Shown here in pieces: positions 48,568 through 57,721 of a DNA stretch of 62,878 nucleotides (the first letter of the stretch is position 1; each line of letters opens with the position of its first letter). The translations under genes and the position numbers were made by a program. The notes under the pieces are model-generated. The model was not told where the DNA came from. It saw only the letters and a list, made by a program, of their open reading frames with translations, and made no database searches. Location of the stretch: the NCBI RefSeq assembly GCF_030063415.1, contig NZ_JASITA010000043.1, forward strand, positions 1 to 62,878, in the 5' to 3' direction. The stretch is from Streptomyces sp. H27-C3. GTDB taxonomy: Bacteria; Actinomycetota; Actinomycetes; Streptomycetales; Streptomycetaceae.

Positions 48568-49995
48568 CAGGTAGTAGAACGCGAACACCACCGATACGGC
48601 GTACATCGCCACCGGCACCTCACGCCCGCGCCCGGCCACCAGACGCAGCACGCAGAAGGCGACAAAGCCGATGCCGATGCCGTTCGTGATCGAGTACGTG
48701 AACGGCATCATCACCATCGTCAGGAACGCCGGGATCGCGACCGTGTGATCGTCCCAGTCGATCGCGCGGATCGAGCCGGACAGGATCAGGAAGCCCACCG
48801 CGACCAGCGCCGGGGTGGCCGCCTGCGACGGGACCATGGTGACCAGGGGCGTCAGGAAGAGGCCTACGGCGAACAGGCCACCGGTGACGACGTTCGCGAG
48901 GCCGGTGCGCGCGCCCTCGCCCACACCGGCGGTGGACTCCACGAAGCAGGTGGTCGCGGAGCTGGAGGTCGCGCCGCCCGCGGCGACGGCGATGCCGTCG
49001 ACGAACAGCACCCTGCTGACGCCCGGCAGGTTGCCCTTCTCGTCCAGCAGCTTCGCCTCGTCACTGACACCGAGGATCGTGCCCATCGCGTCGAAGAAGC
49101 TGGACAGCAGCACGGTGAAGACGAAGAGGACGCCGGTCAGCGGGCCGACCTTCTCGAAGCCGCCGAACAGGCTGACCTCACCGACCAGACCGAAGTCCGG
49201 ACTGGCCACCGGGTTGCCGGGCCACTTGGGGGTGGTCAGCCCCCAGGACCCGATGTCCGCGACCGCGTTGACGATCAGCGCGAGCACGGTCATCAGCACG
49301 ATGGAGATGAGGATCGCGCCGGGCACCTTGCGCACCAGCAGCGCGAGTGTGAGCAGCGTGCCGAGGACGAAGACGAGGACCGGCCAGCCGTCGAGGTGGC
49401 CGTCGCCGCCGAGCTGGAGCGGGACGGTGGTGTGCGCGGCGTCCGGGATGCGCGAGACGAAGCCCGAGTCGACCAGGCCGATCAGCATGATGAACAGGCC
49501 GATACCGATCGCGATGCCCTTGCGCAGGCTGAGCGGCACCGCTCTCATCACGCGCTCGCGCAGTCCGGTCGCGACGAGCAGCATCACGACGAAGCCGGCC
49601 AGGACGACCATGCCCATCGCGTCGGGCCAGCTCATCCGGGGTGCGAGCTGGAGCGCGACGACGGTGTTGACGCCGAGGCCGGCGGCGAGGGCGATCGGCA
49701 CGTTGCCGATGACGCCCATCAGCAGCGTGGAGAAGGCCGCGGTCAGCACGGTGGCGGTGACCAGCTGGCCGCTGTCGAGCTGGTGCCCGTACATGTCCTT
49801 CGCGCTGCCCAGGATGATCGGGTTCAGCACGATGATGTACGCCATCGCGAAGAAGGTCGCCAGACCGCCGCGGATCTCACGCGGGACGGTGGAGCCCCGC
49901 TCGCTGATCTTGAAGTAGCGGTCGAGACCGCCGGACGGCTCCGGAGGAGACGGCGGCTGCTTGGCGTCGACCGGAGCCGTGGCCGAGGGGGACAT
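48544..49995 (-). CDS. AzgA-type NCS2 purine permease
   Basis: A 483-residue permease of the AzgA (adenine/guanine/hypoxanthine) branch. Marks: LDRYFKISERGSTVPREIRG, GGLATFFAMAYIIVLNPIIL, ALAAGLGVNTVVALQLAP, TSSSATTCFVESTAGVGEGA. Twelve or more TMs. Start at 49995 preferred (GAGGTCACGC ahead) over 50007. No guanine riboswitch recognised upstream; a CATCC/GGATG hairpin lies at 50055-50069 and CATACT is a possible -10. Confidence 0.9.
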   Translation of the reverse strand: MSPSATAPVDAKQPPSPPEPSGGLDRYFKISERGSTVPREIRGGLATFFAMAYIIVLNPIILGSAKDMYGHQLDSGQLVTATVLTAAFSTLLMGVIGNVPIALAAGLGVNTVVALQLAPRMSWPDAMGMVVLAGFVVMLLVATGLRERVMRAVPLSLRKGIAIGIGLFIMLIGLVDSGFVSRIPDAAHTTVPLQLGGDGHLDGWPVLVFVLGTLLTLALLVRKVPGAILISIVLMTVLALIVNAVADIGSWGLTTPKWPGNPVASPDFGLVGEVSLFGGFEKVGPLTGVLFVFTVLLSSFFDAMGTILGVSDEAKLLDEKGNLPGVSRVLFVDGIAVAAGGATSSSATTCFVESTAGVGEGARTGLANVVTGGLFAVGLFLTPLVTMVPSQAATPALVAVGFLILSGSIRAIDWDDHTVAIPAFLTMVMMPFTYSITNGIGIGFVAFCVLRLVAGRGREVPVAMYAVSVVFAFYYLMPALGLT

Positions 49996-50188
49996 GCGTG
50001 ACCTCATGCGGGGAGAAGGGGAACACAGGGGATGCGGAGCCGTCCTGAATGCATCCTCTTGGATGTTCTGACGAACAAAACCAGTCAGGCGCAAGCAGTT
50101 TTAGTATGAATACATAAGGCGAAGATCGCTATCTCCGCGCGTAGACCCATGGGCCACCTGGCCCGAGAGGCCGCGCGGAGGCGCCGCC

Positions 50189-50194
50189 TACACT
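50189..50194 (+). promoter_or_regulatory. -10 element of a leaderless DUF2530 transcript
   Basis: TACACT ends six bases before the ATG; no ribosome site between. Confidence 0.45.
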
Positions 50195-50200
50195 GTCCCC

Positions 50201-50479
50201 ATGGCGAAGTGGACCCCCAAGCACGAGGCACCCGAGGCCCTTGAGGGGCCCGTTGTCAGCACCGTCGTCGGCGGGACGATCCTCTGGTTCGCCCTTTTCC
50301 TGGTGCAGCTGCCGTTCTATGGCTGGTTCGACGACCGCGGGTGGACCTGGTGGGTGTGGTGCTGCCTGGCCGGGGCCGGGCTCGGGTTGATCGGGATCTG
50401 GTACGTCCGGGGGCGCGAGGCGGCGCTGCGGAGGGCCGCCGAAGCGGATGCTGAGGCTGAGGCGCTTCCGGACGCGTAG
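50201..50479 (+). CDS. DUF2530 two-TM protein
   Basis: A 92-residue protein matching DUF2530: LEGPVVSTVVGGTILWFALF (TM1), WTWWVWCCLAGAGLGLIGIW (TM2), then YVRGREAALRRAAEADAEAE. Integral membrane, function unknown. Confidence 0.88.
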   Translation: MAKWTPKHEAPEALEGPVVSTVVGGTILWFALFLVQLPFYGWFDDRGWTWWVWCCLAGAGLGLIGIWYVRGREAALRRAAEADAEAEALPDA

Positions 50480-50494
50480 GGCGGTGCGGATGCG

Positions 50495-50625
50495 GTGCCT
50501 GCGGCACTGTCCCCTACCCGCCCCTTCCCGTAACTGGGGCTCCGCCCCAGACCCCGGTCCTCAAACGCCGGACGGGCTGAAATGTGGGGTAGGGGCAGGC
50601 GCCGCAGGCAACCCGCCCCCGCACG
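50495..50625. repeat. Dispersed intergenic element, copy C
   Basis: TGCCTGCGGCACTGTCCCCT, TACCCGCCCCTTCCCG, CTGGGGCTCCGCCCCAG hairpin, CCTCAAACGCCGGACGG, then the mirrored arm GGTAGGGGCAGGCGCCGCAG. It separates DUF2530 from the P-type ATPase gene. Confidence 0.75.
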
Positions 50626-50746
50626 CACCCCCCGTACAACCACCGGACGGCCCCCCTCATAGCGCGGGCCGATCTTCCGCACCGCAGCCCCCCAATCCAC
50701 CCCACTCGACGGGTAGACCCGTACATCCCGCCGTACCGTCGAACCC

Positions 50747-53227
50747 ATGGACCAGCGGGCGAAGACCGACACGGACAGCGGCGGGGCCACCGAACCCCTG
50801 ATCGACGCGGGCACCGAGCTCGACCCCGTTCACCCCGCGTCCCTGCCCCCCTCCGCCCACCACCGCCCACCACCGCCGGCCGCGCCGGGCGGGCTGACCA
50901 GCGCCGAGGTCGCCGAGCGGATCGCCCGGGGCGAGGTCAACGACGTGCCGGTGCGCAGCTCGCGCAGCATCACCGAAATCGTCCGGGCCAACGTCTTCAC
51001 CCGCTTCAACGCGATCATCGGCGTGCTCTGGGTGATCATGCTCTTCGTCGCGCCGATCCAGGACAGCCTCTTCGGCTTCGTGATCGTCGCCAACACCGGC
51101 ATCGGCATCGTCCAGGAGCTGCGCGCCAAGAAGACCCTCGACGGGCTCGCGGTCATGGGCGAGGCCAAGCCGACCGTCCGCCGCGACGGCGTGGCCGCCC
51201 GGATCTCCACCTCGGAGATCGTCCTGGGCGACCTCATCGAGCTGGGCCCCGGCGACAAGGTCGTCGTGGACGGCGAGGTGATCGAGGTCGACGGCCTGGA
51301 GGTCGACGAGTCGCTCCTCACCGGCGAGGCAGACCCCGTGCTCAAGCAGCCCGGCGACCAGATGATGTCGGGCAGCTTCATCGTCGCGGGCGGCGGCGCG
51401 TTCACTGCCACCAGGGTCGGCCGCGAGGCCTACGCCACGCAGCTAGCCGAGGAGGCGTCCCGCTTCACGCTCGTCCACTCCGAGCTGCGCAGCGGTATCA
51501 ACACCATCCTCAAGTACGTCATGTGGCTGATGATCCCGACCTCGATCGGCTTGATCATCAGCCAGTTGGTCGTCAAGGACAACGACTTCAAGAACTCCAT
51601 CGCGCGGACCGTTGGCGGTATCGTGCCGATGATCCCCGAGGGGCTCGTGCTGCTCACCTCGGTCGCCTTCGCCGTCGGCGTGATCCGGCTCGGCCGCAAG
51701 CAGTGCCTCGTGCAGGAGCTGCCCGCGATCGAGGGCCTCGCGCGCGTGGACGTCGTATGCCTCGACAAGACGGGCACCCTCACCGAGGGCGGCATGGACG
51801 TCACCGAGGTGCGGATGCTGGAGGGATCCGGCGTGCGGGAGGGTTACGTACACACCGTACTCGGGGCCCTCGGCACGTCCGATACGCGGCCGAACGCGAG
51901 CCTCCGGGCGATCAAGGACGCCTACCCGGACGACGCGGAGTGGCGCTGCACCGATTCGCTGCCCTTCTCCTCCGCCCGCAAGTACAGCGGCGCGAGCTTC
52001 GAAGAGCCCGAGGGCGGGGCCAGCACCTGGCTGCTCGGCGCACCCGACGTACTGCTGCCCGAAGGCGACCCGGTGCTCGACCAGATCGAGCAGCTCAATC
52101 GGCAGGGCCTGCGTGTCCTGCTCCTCACCCGCGCCACGAAGGCGCTCGACGACCCGGACATGACGGACGGCACGCGCGCCACCGCCCTGGTCGTCCTTGA
52201 GCAGCGGCTGCGCCCCGACGCCGCCGACACCCTGCGGTACTTCGCCGACCAGAACGTCATCACCAAGGTCATCTCCGGCGACAACGCGGTCTCGGTGGGC
52301 GCGGTGGCCGCCAAGCTCGATCTGCCGGGCGCCGAGAACACCGTCGACGCCCGTACGCTGCCCACCGACCGGGCCGAGATGGCCGAGGCGCTGGAGGGCA
52401 GCTCGGTGTTCGGCCGGGTCACCCCGCAGCAGAAGCGCGACATGGTCGCGGCCCTCCAGTCCAAGGGCCACACGGTCGCGATGACGGGCGACGGCGTCAA
52501 CGACGTACTGGCGCTCAAGGACGCCGACATCGGGGTCGCGATGGGCGCGGGCTCGGAGGCGACACGGGCCGTGGCACAGATCGTGCTGCTCAACAACAGC
52601 TTCGCGACGCTGCCTTCGGTGGTCGCGGAGGGCCGCCGGGTCATCGGCAACATCACCCGGGTCGCCACCCTCTTCCTGACGAAGACGGTGTACTCGGTGC
52701 TGCTGGCGATCCTGGTGGTCTGCTCCCAGGTGGAGTACCCGTTCCTGCCGCGGCACCTGACGCTGCTGTCGACGCTGACGATCGGCGTCCCGGCGTTCTT
52801 CCTCGCGCTGGCCCCCAACACGGAGCGCGCGCAGCCGCACTTCGTGCGCAGGGTGATGCGGTACGCGATCCCGAGCGGCATCATCGCGGCGACCGCGACG
52901 TTCTGCACGTACCTGCTGGCCCGCTCGCACTACTCGGGCCCGGACGCGCTGGCCGCGGAAACGAGCGCGGCGACGCTCGCGCTCTTCCTGGTCTCCATCT
53001 GGGTCCTGTCGATCATCGCCCGCCCGTACACGTGGTGGCGCGTCGGGCTGGTCGCCGCGATGAGCCTGGGCTTCCTGATCGTGCTGGTCGTGCCGTGGCT
53101 GCAGGATTTCTTCGCGCTGAAGCTGGTGGGCACGACGATGCCGTGGGCGGCCGTGGGCATCGCGGCGGTGGCGGCGGCCGGCCTGGAGCTGGTGTGGCGC
53201 TGGGTCGGCCGCCGCTTTCCCGCGTAG
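50747..53227 (+). CDS. P-type cation ATPase, CtpE-like
   Basis: An 826-residue P-type ATPase highly similar to mycobacterial CtpE: opening GLTSAEVAERIARGEVNDVP, VRANVFTRFNAIIGVLWVIM, actuator LLTGEADPVLKQPGDQMMSG, phosphorylation site DKTGTLTEGG, hinge MTGDGVNDVLALKDADIGVA, and six C-terminal TMs. CtpE is reported as a calcium transporter in mycobacteria; the same role here is inferred. TACCGT seven bases before the ATG suggests a leaderless mRNA. Its end carries a 37-bp duplication. Confidence 0.92.
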   Translation: MDQRAKTDTDSGGATEPLIDAGTELDPVHPASLPPSAHHRPPPPAAPGGLTSAEVAERIARGEVNDVPVRSSRSITEIVRANVFTRFNAIIGVLWVIMLFVAPIQDSLFGFVIVANTGIGIVQELRAKKTLDGLAVMGEAKPTVRRDGVAARISTSEIVLGDLIELGPGDKVVVDGEVIEVDGLEVDESLLTGEADPVLKQPGDQMMSGSFIVAGGGAFTATRVGREAYATQLAEEASRFTLVHSELRSGINTILKYVMWLMIPTSIGLIISQLVVKDNDFKNSIARTVGGIVPMIPEGLVLLTSVAFAVGVIRLGRKQCLVQELPAIEGLARVDVVCLDKTGTLTEGGMDVTEVRMLEGSGVREGYVHTVLGALGTSDTRPNASLRAIKDAYPDDAEWRCTDSLPFSSARKYSGASFEEPEGGASTWLLGAPDVLLPEGDPVLDQIEQLNRQGLRVLLLTRATKALDDPDMTDGTRATALVVLEQRLRPDAADTLRYFADQNVITKVISGDNAVSVGAVAAKLDLPGAENTVDARTLPTDRAEMAEALEGSSVFGRVTPQQKRDMVAALQSKGHTVAMTGDGVNDVLALKDADIGVAMGAGSEATRAVAQIVLLNNSFATLPSVVAEGRRVIGNITRVATLFLTKTVYSVLLAILVVCSQVEYPFLPRHLTLLSTLTIGVPAFFLALAPNTERAQPHFVRRVMRYAIPSGIIAATATFCTYLLARSHYSGPDALAAETSAATLALFLVSIWVLSIIARPYTWWRVGLVAAMSLGFLIVLVVPWLQDFFALKLVGTTMPWAAVGIAAVAAAGLELVWRWVGRRFPA

Positions 53228-53291
53228 CGGGGGTGTTGCTGTGGTGACTTGCTGTCCCGCGTGGCGGGGGTGTTGCTGTGGTGACCGGCTC
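53218..53291. repeat. 37-bp tandem duplication spanning the ATPase stop
   Basis: Unit 53218-53254 (includes TAG at 53225-53227) is followed by 53255-53291 with few changes; both share TCCCGCGT(A/G)GCGGGGGTGT. The change A to G turns the repeated TAG into TGG. Confidence 0.9.
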
Positions 53292-53293
53292 GG

Positions 53294-54130
53294 CTAGCGC
53301 ACGTCGAGGTAGTCGCCGGCGGCGGCGATCGGGCTCGCCGTGGACGTACCCGTGAAGTTCCAGCGCCAGTAGCCGTCCTTGACGGCCGTGACGGTGGTCG
53401 ACAGGTTGCCGGAGGCGTTCGTGTTCACCGTCTTGACATTGGAGTACGTGCTGCTGCCGGCGGGGCGGAACTGGAGCTGCACCGGCTGGGCGCCGTAACC
53501 GGCGTACGTGAGGGTGTCCCAGTTGGCGCGGGCCAGCTTGCCCGTGACCGTGATCGGCTTGTTCTTCGTCACGGGCTCCGGGGCGGCGTTGGCCGTCAGC
53601 GTGGAGGCGCGCAGGATCTTGGTGGTGCCCGCGACGTTCTTGGCGACGTGGTCGCCGTCGGCGCCGACGGCGTAGACCCACAGCTTCCAGGTGCCCGCCG
53701 TGTTGTTGTACATGGCCGCCGGGTCGACCACGATGGTGTACTTGCAGGTCGTCGTGGTGGCGTTGACCTCGGTGCAGGTCCCGGTCGGGCTGTTCGGCAG
53801 GAAGATGCCGAGCGCGTTGTTCGCGGCGTCGGCGCCGGGGCCGTTCCAGAGGAACGAGTGGGTCTCGTACATCCCCTCCGGGTCGGTGGCCGTCACCTCC
53901 GCGGTGATGGTCTTGCGCGCGGTGGTGCCGAGCGCGAGGCTCTTGCCGCCGTTGATGACCACCTTCGTGATCCTGGTGTCGCCCTCCGAGGTGTCGCCGT
54001 CAAGCGGGGCCTGGGCGGTGAGGGCCGCTGCCTTCGCCTTCGGCGCTTCGTCGGCCTGCGCGGCCGGAACAGCGAGGGCGGTCAGAGCCAGGGCGCCGGT
54101 TACGGCGGCCACAGTGGCACGTATGCGCAA
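53294..54130 (-). CDS. Secreted DUF5707-like protein
   Basis: A 278-residue exported protein with signal peptide MRIRATVAAVTGALALTALA and cleavage near PAAQADE. The first domain has TRITKVVINGGKSLALGTTA and VTATDPEGMYETHSFLWNGP; a second Ig-like domain ends YWRWNFTGTSTASPIAAAGD. TTG start at 54130 has GGGGAAATACA upstream; ATG at 54145 is an alternative. Function unknown; cell-surface or secreted. Confidence 0.78.
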   Translation of the reverse strand: MRIRATVAAVTGALALTALAVPAAQADEAPKAKAAALTAQAPLDGDTSEGDTRITKVVINGGKSLALGTTARKTITAEVTATDPEGMYETHSFLWNGPGADAANNALGIFLPNSPTGTCTEVNATTTTCKYTIVVDPAAMYNNTAGTWKLWVYAVGADGDHVAKNVAGTTKILRASTLTANAAPEPVTKNKPITVTGKLARANWDTLTYAGYGAQPVQLQFRPAGSSTYSNVKTVNTNASGNLSTTVTAVKDGYWRWNFTGTSTASPIAAAGDYLDVR

Positions 54131-54196
54131 TGTATTTCCCCACATGGAAGCGATCCCGCCGCGTTCCCCCCGGCAGGATCTTGAAATGTTGACCAA

Positions 54197-54225
54197 AGTA
54201 TATGGAGGATGTGGAGGATCAGTAA
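54197..54225 (-). promoter_or_regulatory. Consensus-like promoter of the DUF5707 gene
   Basis: On the minus strand TTACTG (54225-54220), 17 bases, TATACT (54202-54197). Confidence 0.6.
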
Positions 54226-54247
54226 ACAGAATTCTTGGGCCGGATCC

Positions 54248-57200
54248 TCAGTCGAACCAGCGGTCCTGTTCCATCTCGTCCGTACGCGAGGAGTCCTCCA
54301 GCAGCGCGGCCACCTCGAAGCGGCGCGGCCACTGCCCCGCCGACCAGGCCAGACCGGCCGCCACGCCCTCCAGAGTGGCGGCGTGGACCACCCCGTCCGG
54401 GGTGCGGCGCCAGTCCAACTCGACGCCACCGGCGAGCAGTTCCTCGTGTTCGAGATACGTCGCCGGGGTGCCCGCGCCAAGCAGCGTGCGCACCGCTTCG
54501 GGTACCTCGCGCACCGTGCCCCGCGAAGTCACCGCCGCGTCCGTCGACTCGCTCAGCCTGCGCACCTGGAACAGCTCGGCCAGGTCGGCCGCGCGGGACG
54601 GGGCCACCGGGAGCAGTGCCAGGCCCGAGGTCAGCGGCAGCAGGTCGGGGGCGTCGGCGACCACCGCGTCCGCCGCGTCGACCACCCGCAGCTCGCCGTC
54701 CACGACGGCACGCAGCTCGTCCGGGAGGGTGACCTGGTCGGGGTCGAGGTCGGCCAGGGCGCCGTACAGGGCGTGCAGTTGGCGCGGAGTGACCGTGCGG
54801 GCCGGGTCCGCGAGACGGCCCAGGAGCTCGGCCGCGCCGCCGGGCTCGTCGAGCAGGGCGGCGACGGTGGTCCGTACGCCGAGGGCCCGCAGGACCTGCT
54901 CGTCGTCGAAGCCGGTCGCGTCCGCCGGGGTGTACAGCCCGTCGAGCAGCGGATCGCTGCCCGCCGCGCGCAGGCCCGCCGGGCGGCGCCCGCCCAGGAC
55001 CGGATGGTCGCGCAACCACCAGGCGGTGTACGGGCGTACGGTCCGCGTCGTCCCGTCCGGCAGCAGGACGCGCACCGGCTGGGTCAGCGCGTCGCGCAGC
55101 GGCGGCTTCGCGAGCAGCGCCAGGGCCTGCGGCCAGGCGTCGTCGTCGACCATGTCCAGATCCCGCACGGCGACGAGCTCGGTGACGACCGGCGGCACGG
55201 ACGTCTCGGGCAGCTGGTCGACAACGTCCTCGCACCACACGTCGACGGCGTCCAGCAGACCCGCGTCGTCGGGCTCGGCGAAGTCGCCGTGGCGCGGCTC
55301 GAACTCGTCGGGGTCGAGGACGACGTCCGTGGTGCGTACGAGCGCGAAAGTCGCCAGGACGCCACAGGCGGTCAGCGGCTGCTCGCCCCAGCGTTCGGCG
55401 AGCTCGGTGTCGCACAGGGCCAGCTCGCCCTGGCGCGTGATGGCGGCGAACGGGCTGCCCGGGAGCACGAGTTCACCGGCGGGCGACAGCTCGCCGTCCT
55501 CGTCGGGGAGGGCCAGCGCGCCCAACCACGGCTCGTCGCCGGGGGCGAGGTTGGCGTCCCGTACGAGCGCGAGCACGGTCTCGGCCAGCTCCTCCGCGTC
55601 CGGGGCGTCCTCGTCCCACACCGCGTGGTCGTCGTCCAGCGAGGCGGCCACGGCGGCCCGCACCTGCGGGGTCGTCAGGACGGCGCGCGGGGTCGCGGGC
55701 AGCGCGCCGAGCTTCTCCAGGAGCGGGTGGGCGGCGTCCGGGTGGGCCACCTTCAGGCCGAGGCGGCCGAGCTGCTCGGCGCCCGCCGTGCGGCCCTCGT
55801 CCGCGCCGGAGCCGGGCAGCGGGAGCAGGACCTGGCGGGGGCCCATCACCGTACGGCCGCTGACGAGCGGTACCGGCAGCCCGGACAGATGGTCCGGGTC
55901 GACGCCGGCCAGGGACTCGTACAGCCGCCGCCACCAGGACGGTTCGCGCTCGGCGCCCGCGATGCGCTCGATGGCGTCACCCAGCGGCAGCCGACCGACG
56001 CCGAGGGTGCGCAGCTCGGCGCGGCGCTCAAGGCCGGCGGGCAGCAGCGTCGGCAGAACCTCGGCCATCACGCGCACGGTGTCGGCGCCCGCGCCCACCA
56101 GGACCTCCGCCTCGAACGGGCGCAGCGCGGCGAGTTCGTCGGACGGTGCGGCCGGGGCCAGGAACGCGACGCGCGGCAGCCGGTCGATGACGGCGGCCCG
56201 CAGCGCGCCGTCCAGCTCGCCCTTGCCGAGCGGGCCCGGGACGAGGTCGACGGTACCGACGGACACGGGCTGCCAGGCGGCGAGCAGTTCGGCGTACGCG
56301 TCGGCCGCGCGCTGGACGAGGAAGTCGGTCAGCGGGCCCGGCGCTGGGTGGCGGCGGGCGGTGTCCAGCGGCAGGGAAGCGATCAACAGGGCCGGTACGC
56401 CGAGGGGTTCGTCGGTGGGGGTCGGCGCGTGCACGACGGGCGCGGTACGGGGGCGCTCCGGTGAGCCTTCGCCGTCCACCGGGACGGCCCAGGTGACCGA
56501 CCAGTGGGGGCGCAGGCGCTCCTCGACGGGCCGGTCCGCCAGCAGGGCGGCCTCCAGGGGCCCGGTGCGGGTGACGGTGCGCCAGCGCGTGATGCGGGCC
56601 GTTTCCCGGCCGCCTGAGTCCTCGATGTGGACGTACGCGTCCGGGGTGGACCGGGTCAACGTCCTGGTGCCTTCAGGTGTTTCGACCACCACGTCGGCGA
56701 GGCCGGGCAGGGTCAGGAGCAGGGCGTCGTCGATGCCGCCCAGGAGGCGCTCGGCAAGGTCGACGGCCGCGCCGTCGCGCAGCGGCAGGACCACGACGGT
56801 GTCGTACCCGTCGGGAGCGGTGCCCTCGGCGGGCAGCGGCAGCCGCAGCAGGGGTACGTGGCCATCGCGGCGCCGCAGCTCGTCGGCGAGACCGTTGCCC
56901 GCGGCGAGGGCCGCTTCCTGGGCCAACTCGCGGGCCTCGGCCAGGGACCAGCGGACGCCGCCGTGCAGCCCGAGGACGGCGGGCTCGTCGCTGACGGCCA
57001 GCACCGCGGCGAACCCGACGCCGAAGCGGCCGACCGAAGCGCCGTTGGTGTCCTCGCGCTTCGCGGACGCGCGCAGGGTGCTGAGGGACTCCACGCCGAT
57101 CGCGTCGAGGGGTGCGCCGGTGTTGGCCGCGGCGAGGATCGCCGGGTCGTCGGCGGTGGCGGGGCGCAGGGTGAGCCGGAGGCGGCCGGTGACGCCGGCG

Positions 57201-57394
57201 CGGGCCGCGGCGTCGGCGGCGTTCTGGGCCAACTCGACGACGAGGCGGTCGCGGTAGCCGCCGAGGGCGAGGTCCTCCTCGGCGTTGGCGTCCTCACGGA
57301 AGCGGGCGGGGCTGGCGCTCCACGCGTCGAGTACCCCGCGTCGCAGCCGTGCCGTGCCGAAGGGGTCGGCTTCGTCGGTCGCCCTGACGCTCAC
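54248..57394 (-). CDS. Sacsin/HSP90-like N-terminal ATPase protein
   Basis: A 1048-residue protein. GHKL ATPase domain in the first 200 residues: N-box VVELAQNAADAAARAG, ATP lid/G1 AANTGAPLDAIGVESL, G2 GASVGRFGVGFAAVLAV. The long C-terminal part has no recognised domain but is acidic and helical. Sacsin-type ATPases are chaperone-like; bacterial homologues are of unknown function. Ends at a TGA close to the DUF5707 promoter. Confidence 0.88.
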   Translation of the reverse strand: MSVRATDEADPFGTARLRRGVLDAWSASPARFREDANAEEDLALGGYRDRLVVELAQNAADAAARAGVTGRLRLTLRPATADDPAILAAANTGAPLDAIGVESLSTLRASAKREDTNGASVGRFGVGFAAVLAVSDEPAVLGLHGGVRWSLAEARELAQEAALAAGNGLADELRRRDGHVPLLRLPLPAEGTAPDGYDTVVVLPLRDGAAVDLAERLLGGIDDALLLTLPGLADVVVETPEGTRTLTRSTPDAYVHIEDSGGRETARITRWRTVTRTGPLEAALLADRPVEERLRPHWSVTWAVPVDGEGSPERPRTAPVVHAPTPTDEPLGVPALLIASLPLDTARRHPAPGPLTDFLVQRAADAYAELLAAWQPVSVGTVDLVPGPLGKGELDGALRAAVIDRLPRVAFLAPAAPSDELAALRPFEAEVLVGAGADTVRVMAEVLPTLLPAGLERRAELRTLGVGRLPLGDAIERIAGAEREPSWWRRLYESLAGVDPDHLSGLPVPLVSGRTVMGPRQVLLPLPGSGADEGRTAGAEQLGRLGLKVAHPDAAHPLLEKLGALPATPRAVLTTPQVRAAVAASLDDDHAVWDEDAPDAEELAETVLALVRDANLAPGDEPWLGALALPDEDGELSPAGELVLPGSPFAAITRQGELALCDTELAERWGEQPLTACGVLATFALVRTTDVVLDPDEFEPRHGDFAEPDDAGLLDAVDVWCEDVVDQLPETSVPPVVTELVAVRDLDMVDDDAWPQALALLAKPPLRDALTQPVRVLLPDGTTRTVRPYTAWWLRDHPVLGGRRPAGLRAAGSDPLLDGLYTPADATGFDDEQVLRALGVRTTVAALLDEPGGAAELLGRLADPARTVTPRQLHALYGALADLDPDQVTLPDELRAVVDGELRVVDAADAVVADAPDLLPLTSGLALLPVAPSRAADLAELFQVRRLSESTDAAVTSRGTVREVPEAVRTLLGAGTPATYLEHEELLAGGVELDWRRTPDGVVHAATLEGVAAGLAWSAGQWPRRFEVAALLEDSSRTDEMEQDRWFD

Positions 57395-57483
57395 GCTTGT
57401 CTCCGCTTCTGCTGCCGGTTCACGATGTGCGGCCCGAACGTATCGCGCGGGGCGGGGGTAGGGGGACGGGTGCGGGCGGGGGC

Positions 57484-57712
57484 GGGTTGCCTGCGGCGCT
57501 TTCCTCTACCCGCCCCTTCCCTGCTGTGACACTTCGCGGCTGCCGGCCGCGTGGCGGCTCCACCCCGGCCCCCGGCCCTCAAACGCCGGCAACTTCAGCC
57601 CGTCCGGCGGATTGAGGACACGCCCGCAGGGCGTCCGGGAAGCTGAGGGCTCGCCCCCAGCTTCGGGAAGGGGCGGCTAGGGGAACAGCCCGCCGCAGGC
57701 GCACCCGCACCC
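57484..57712. repeat. Dispersed intergenic element, copy D (longest)
   Basis: Left arm GGTTGCCTGCGGCGCTTTCC and TACCCGCCCCTTCCCTGC, block CCCTCAAACGCCGGC, then right arm CCGGCGGATTGAGGACACGC and GGGGAACAGCCCGCCGCAGG. It also has TGTGACACTTCGCGGCTGCC shared with copies A and B. The rest of 57395-57721 shows no gene. Confidence 0.8.
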
Positions 57713-57721
57713 CGCCCACCC

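Noticed and set aside
49996..50150. Purine riboswitch before the AzgA-type permease
   Set aside because: No conserved purine aptamer loops; only a small CATCC/GGATG hairpin is visible.
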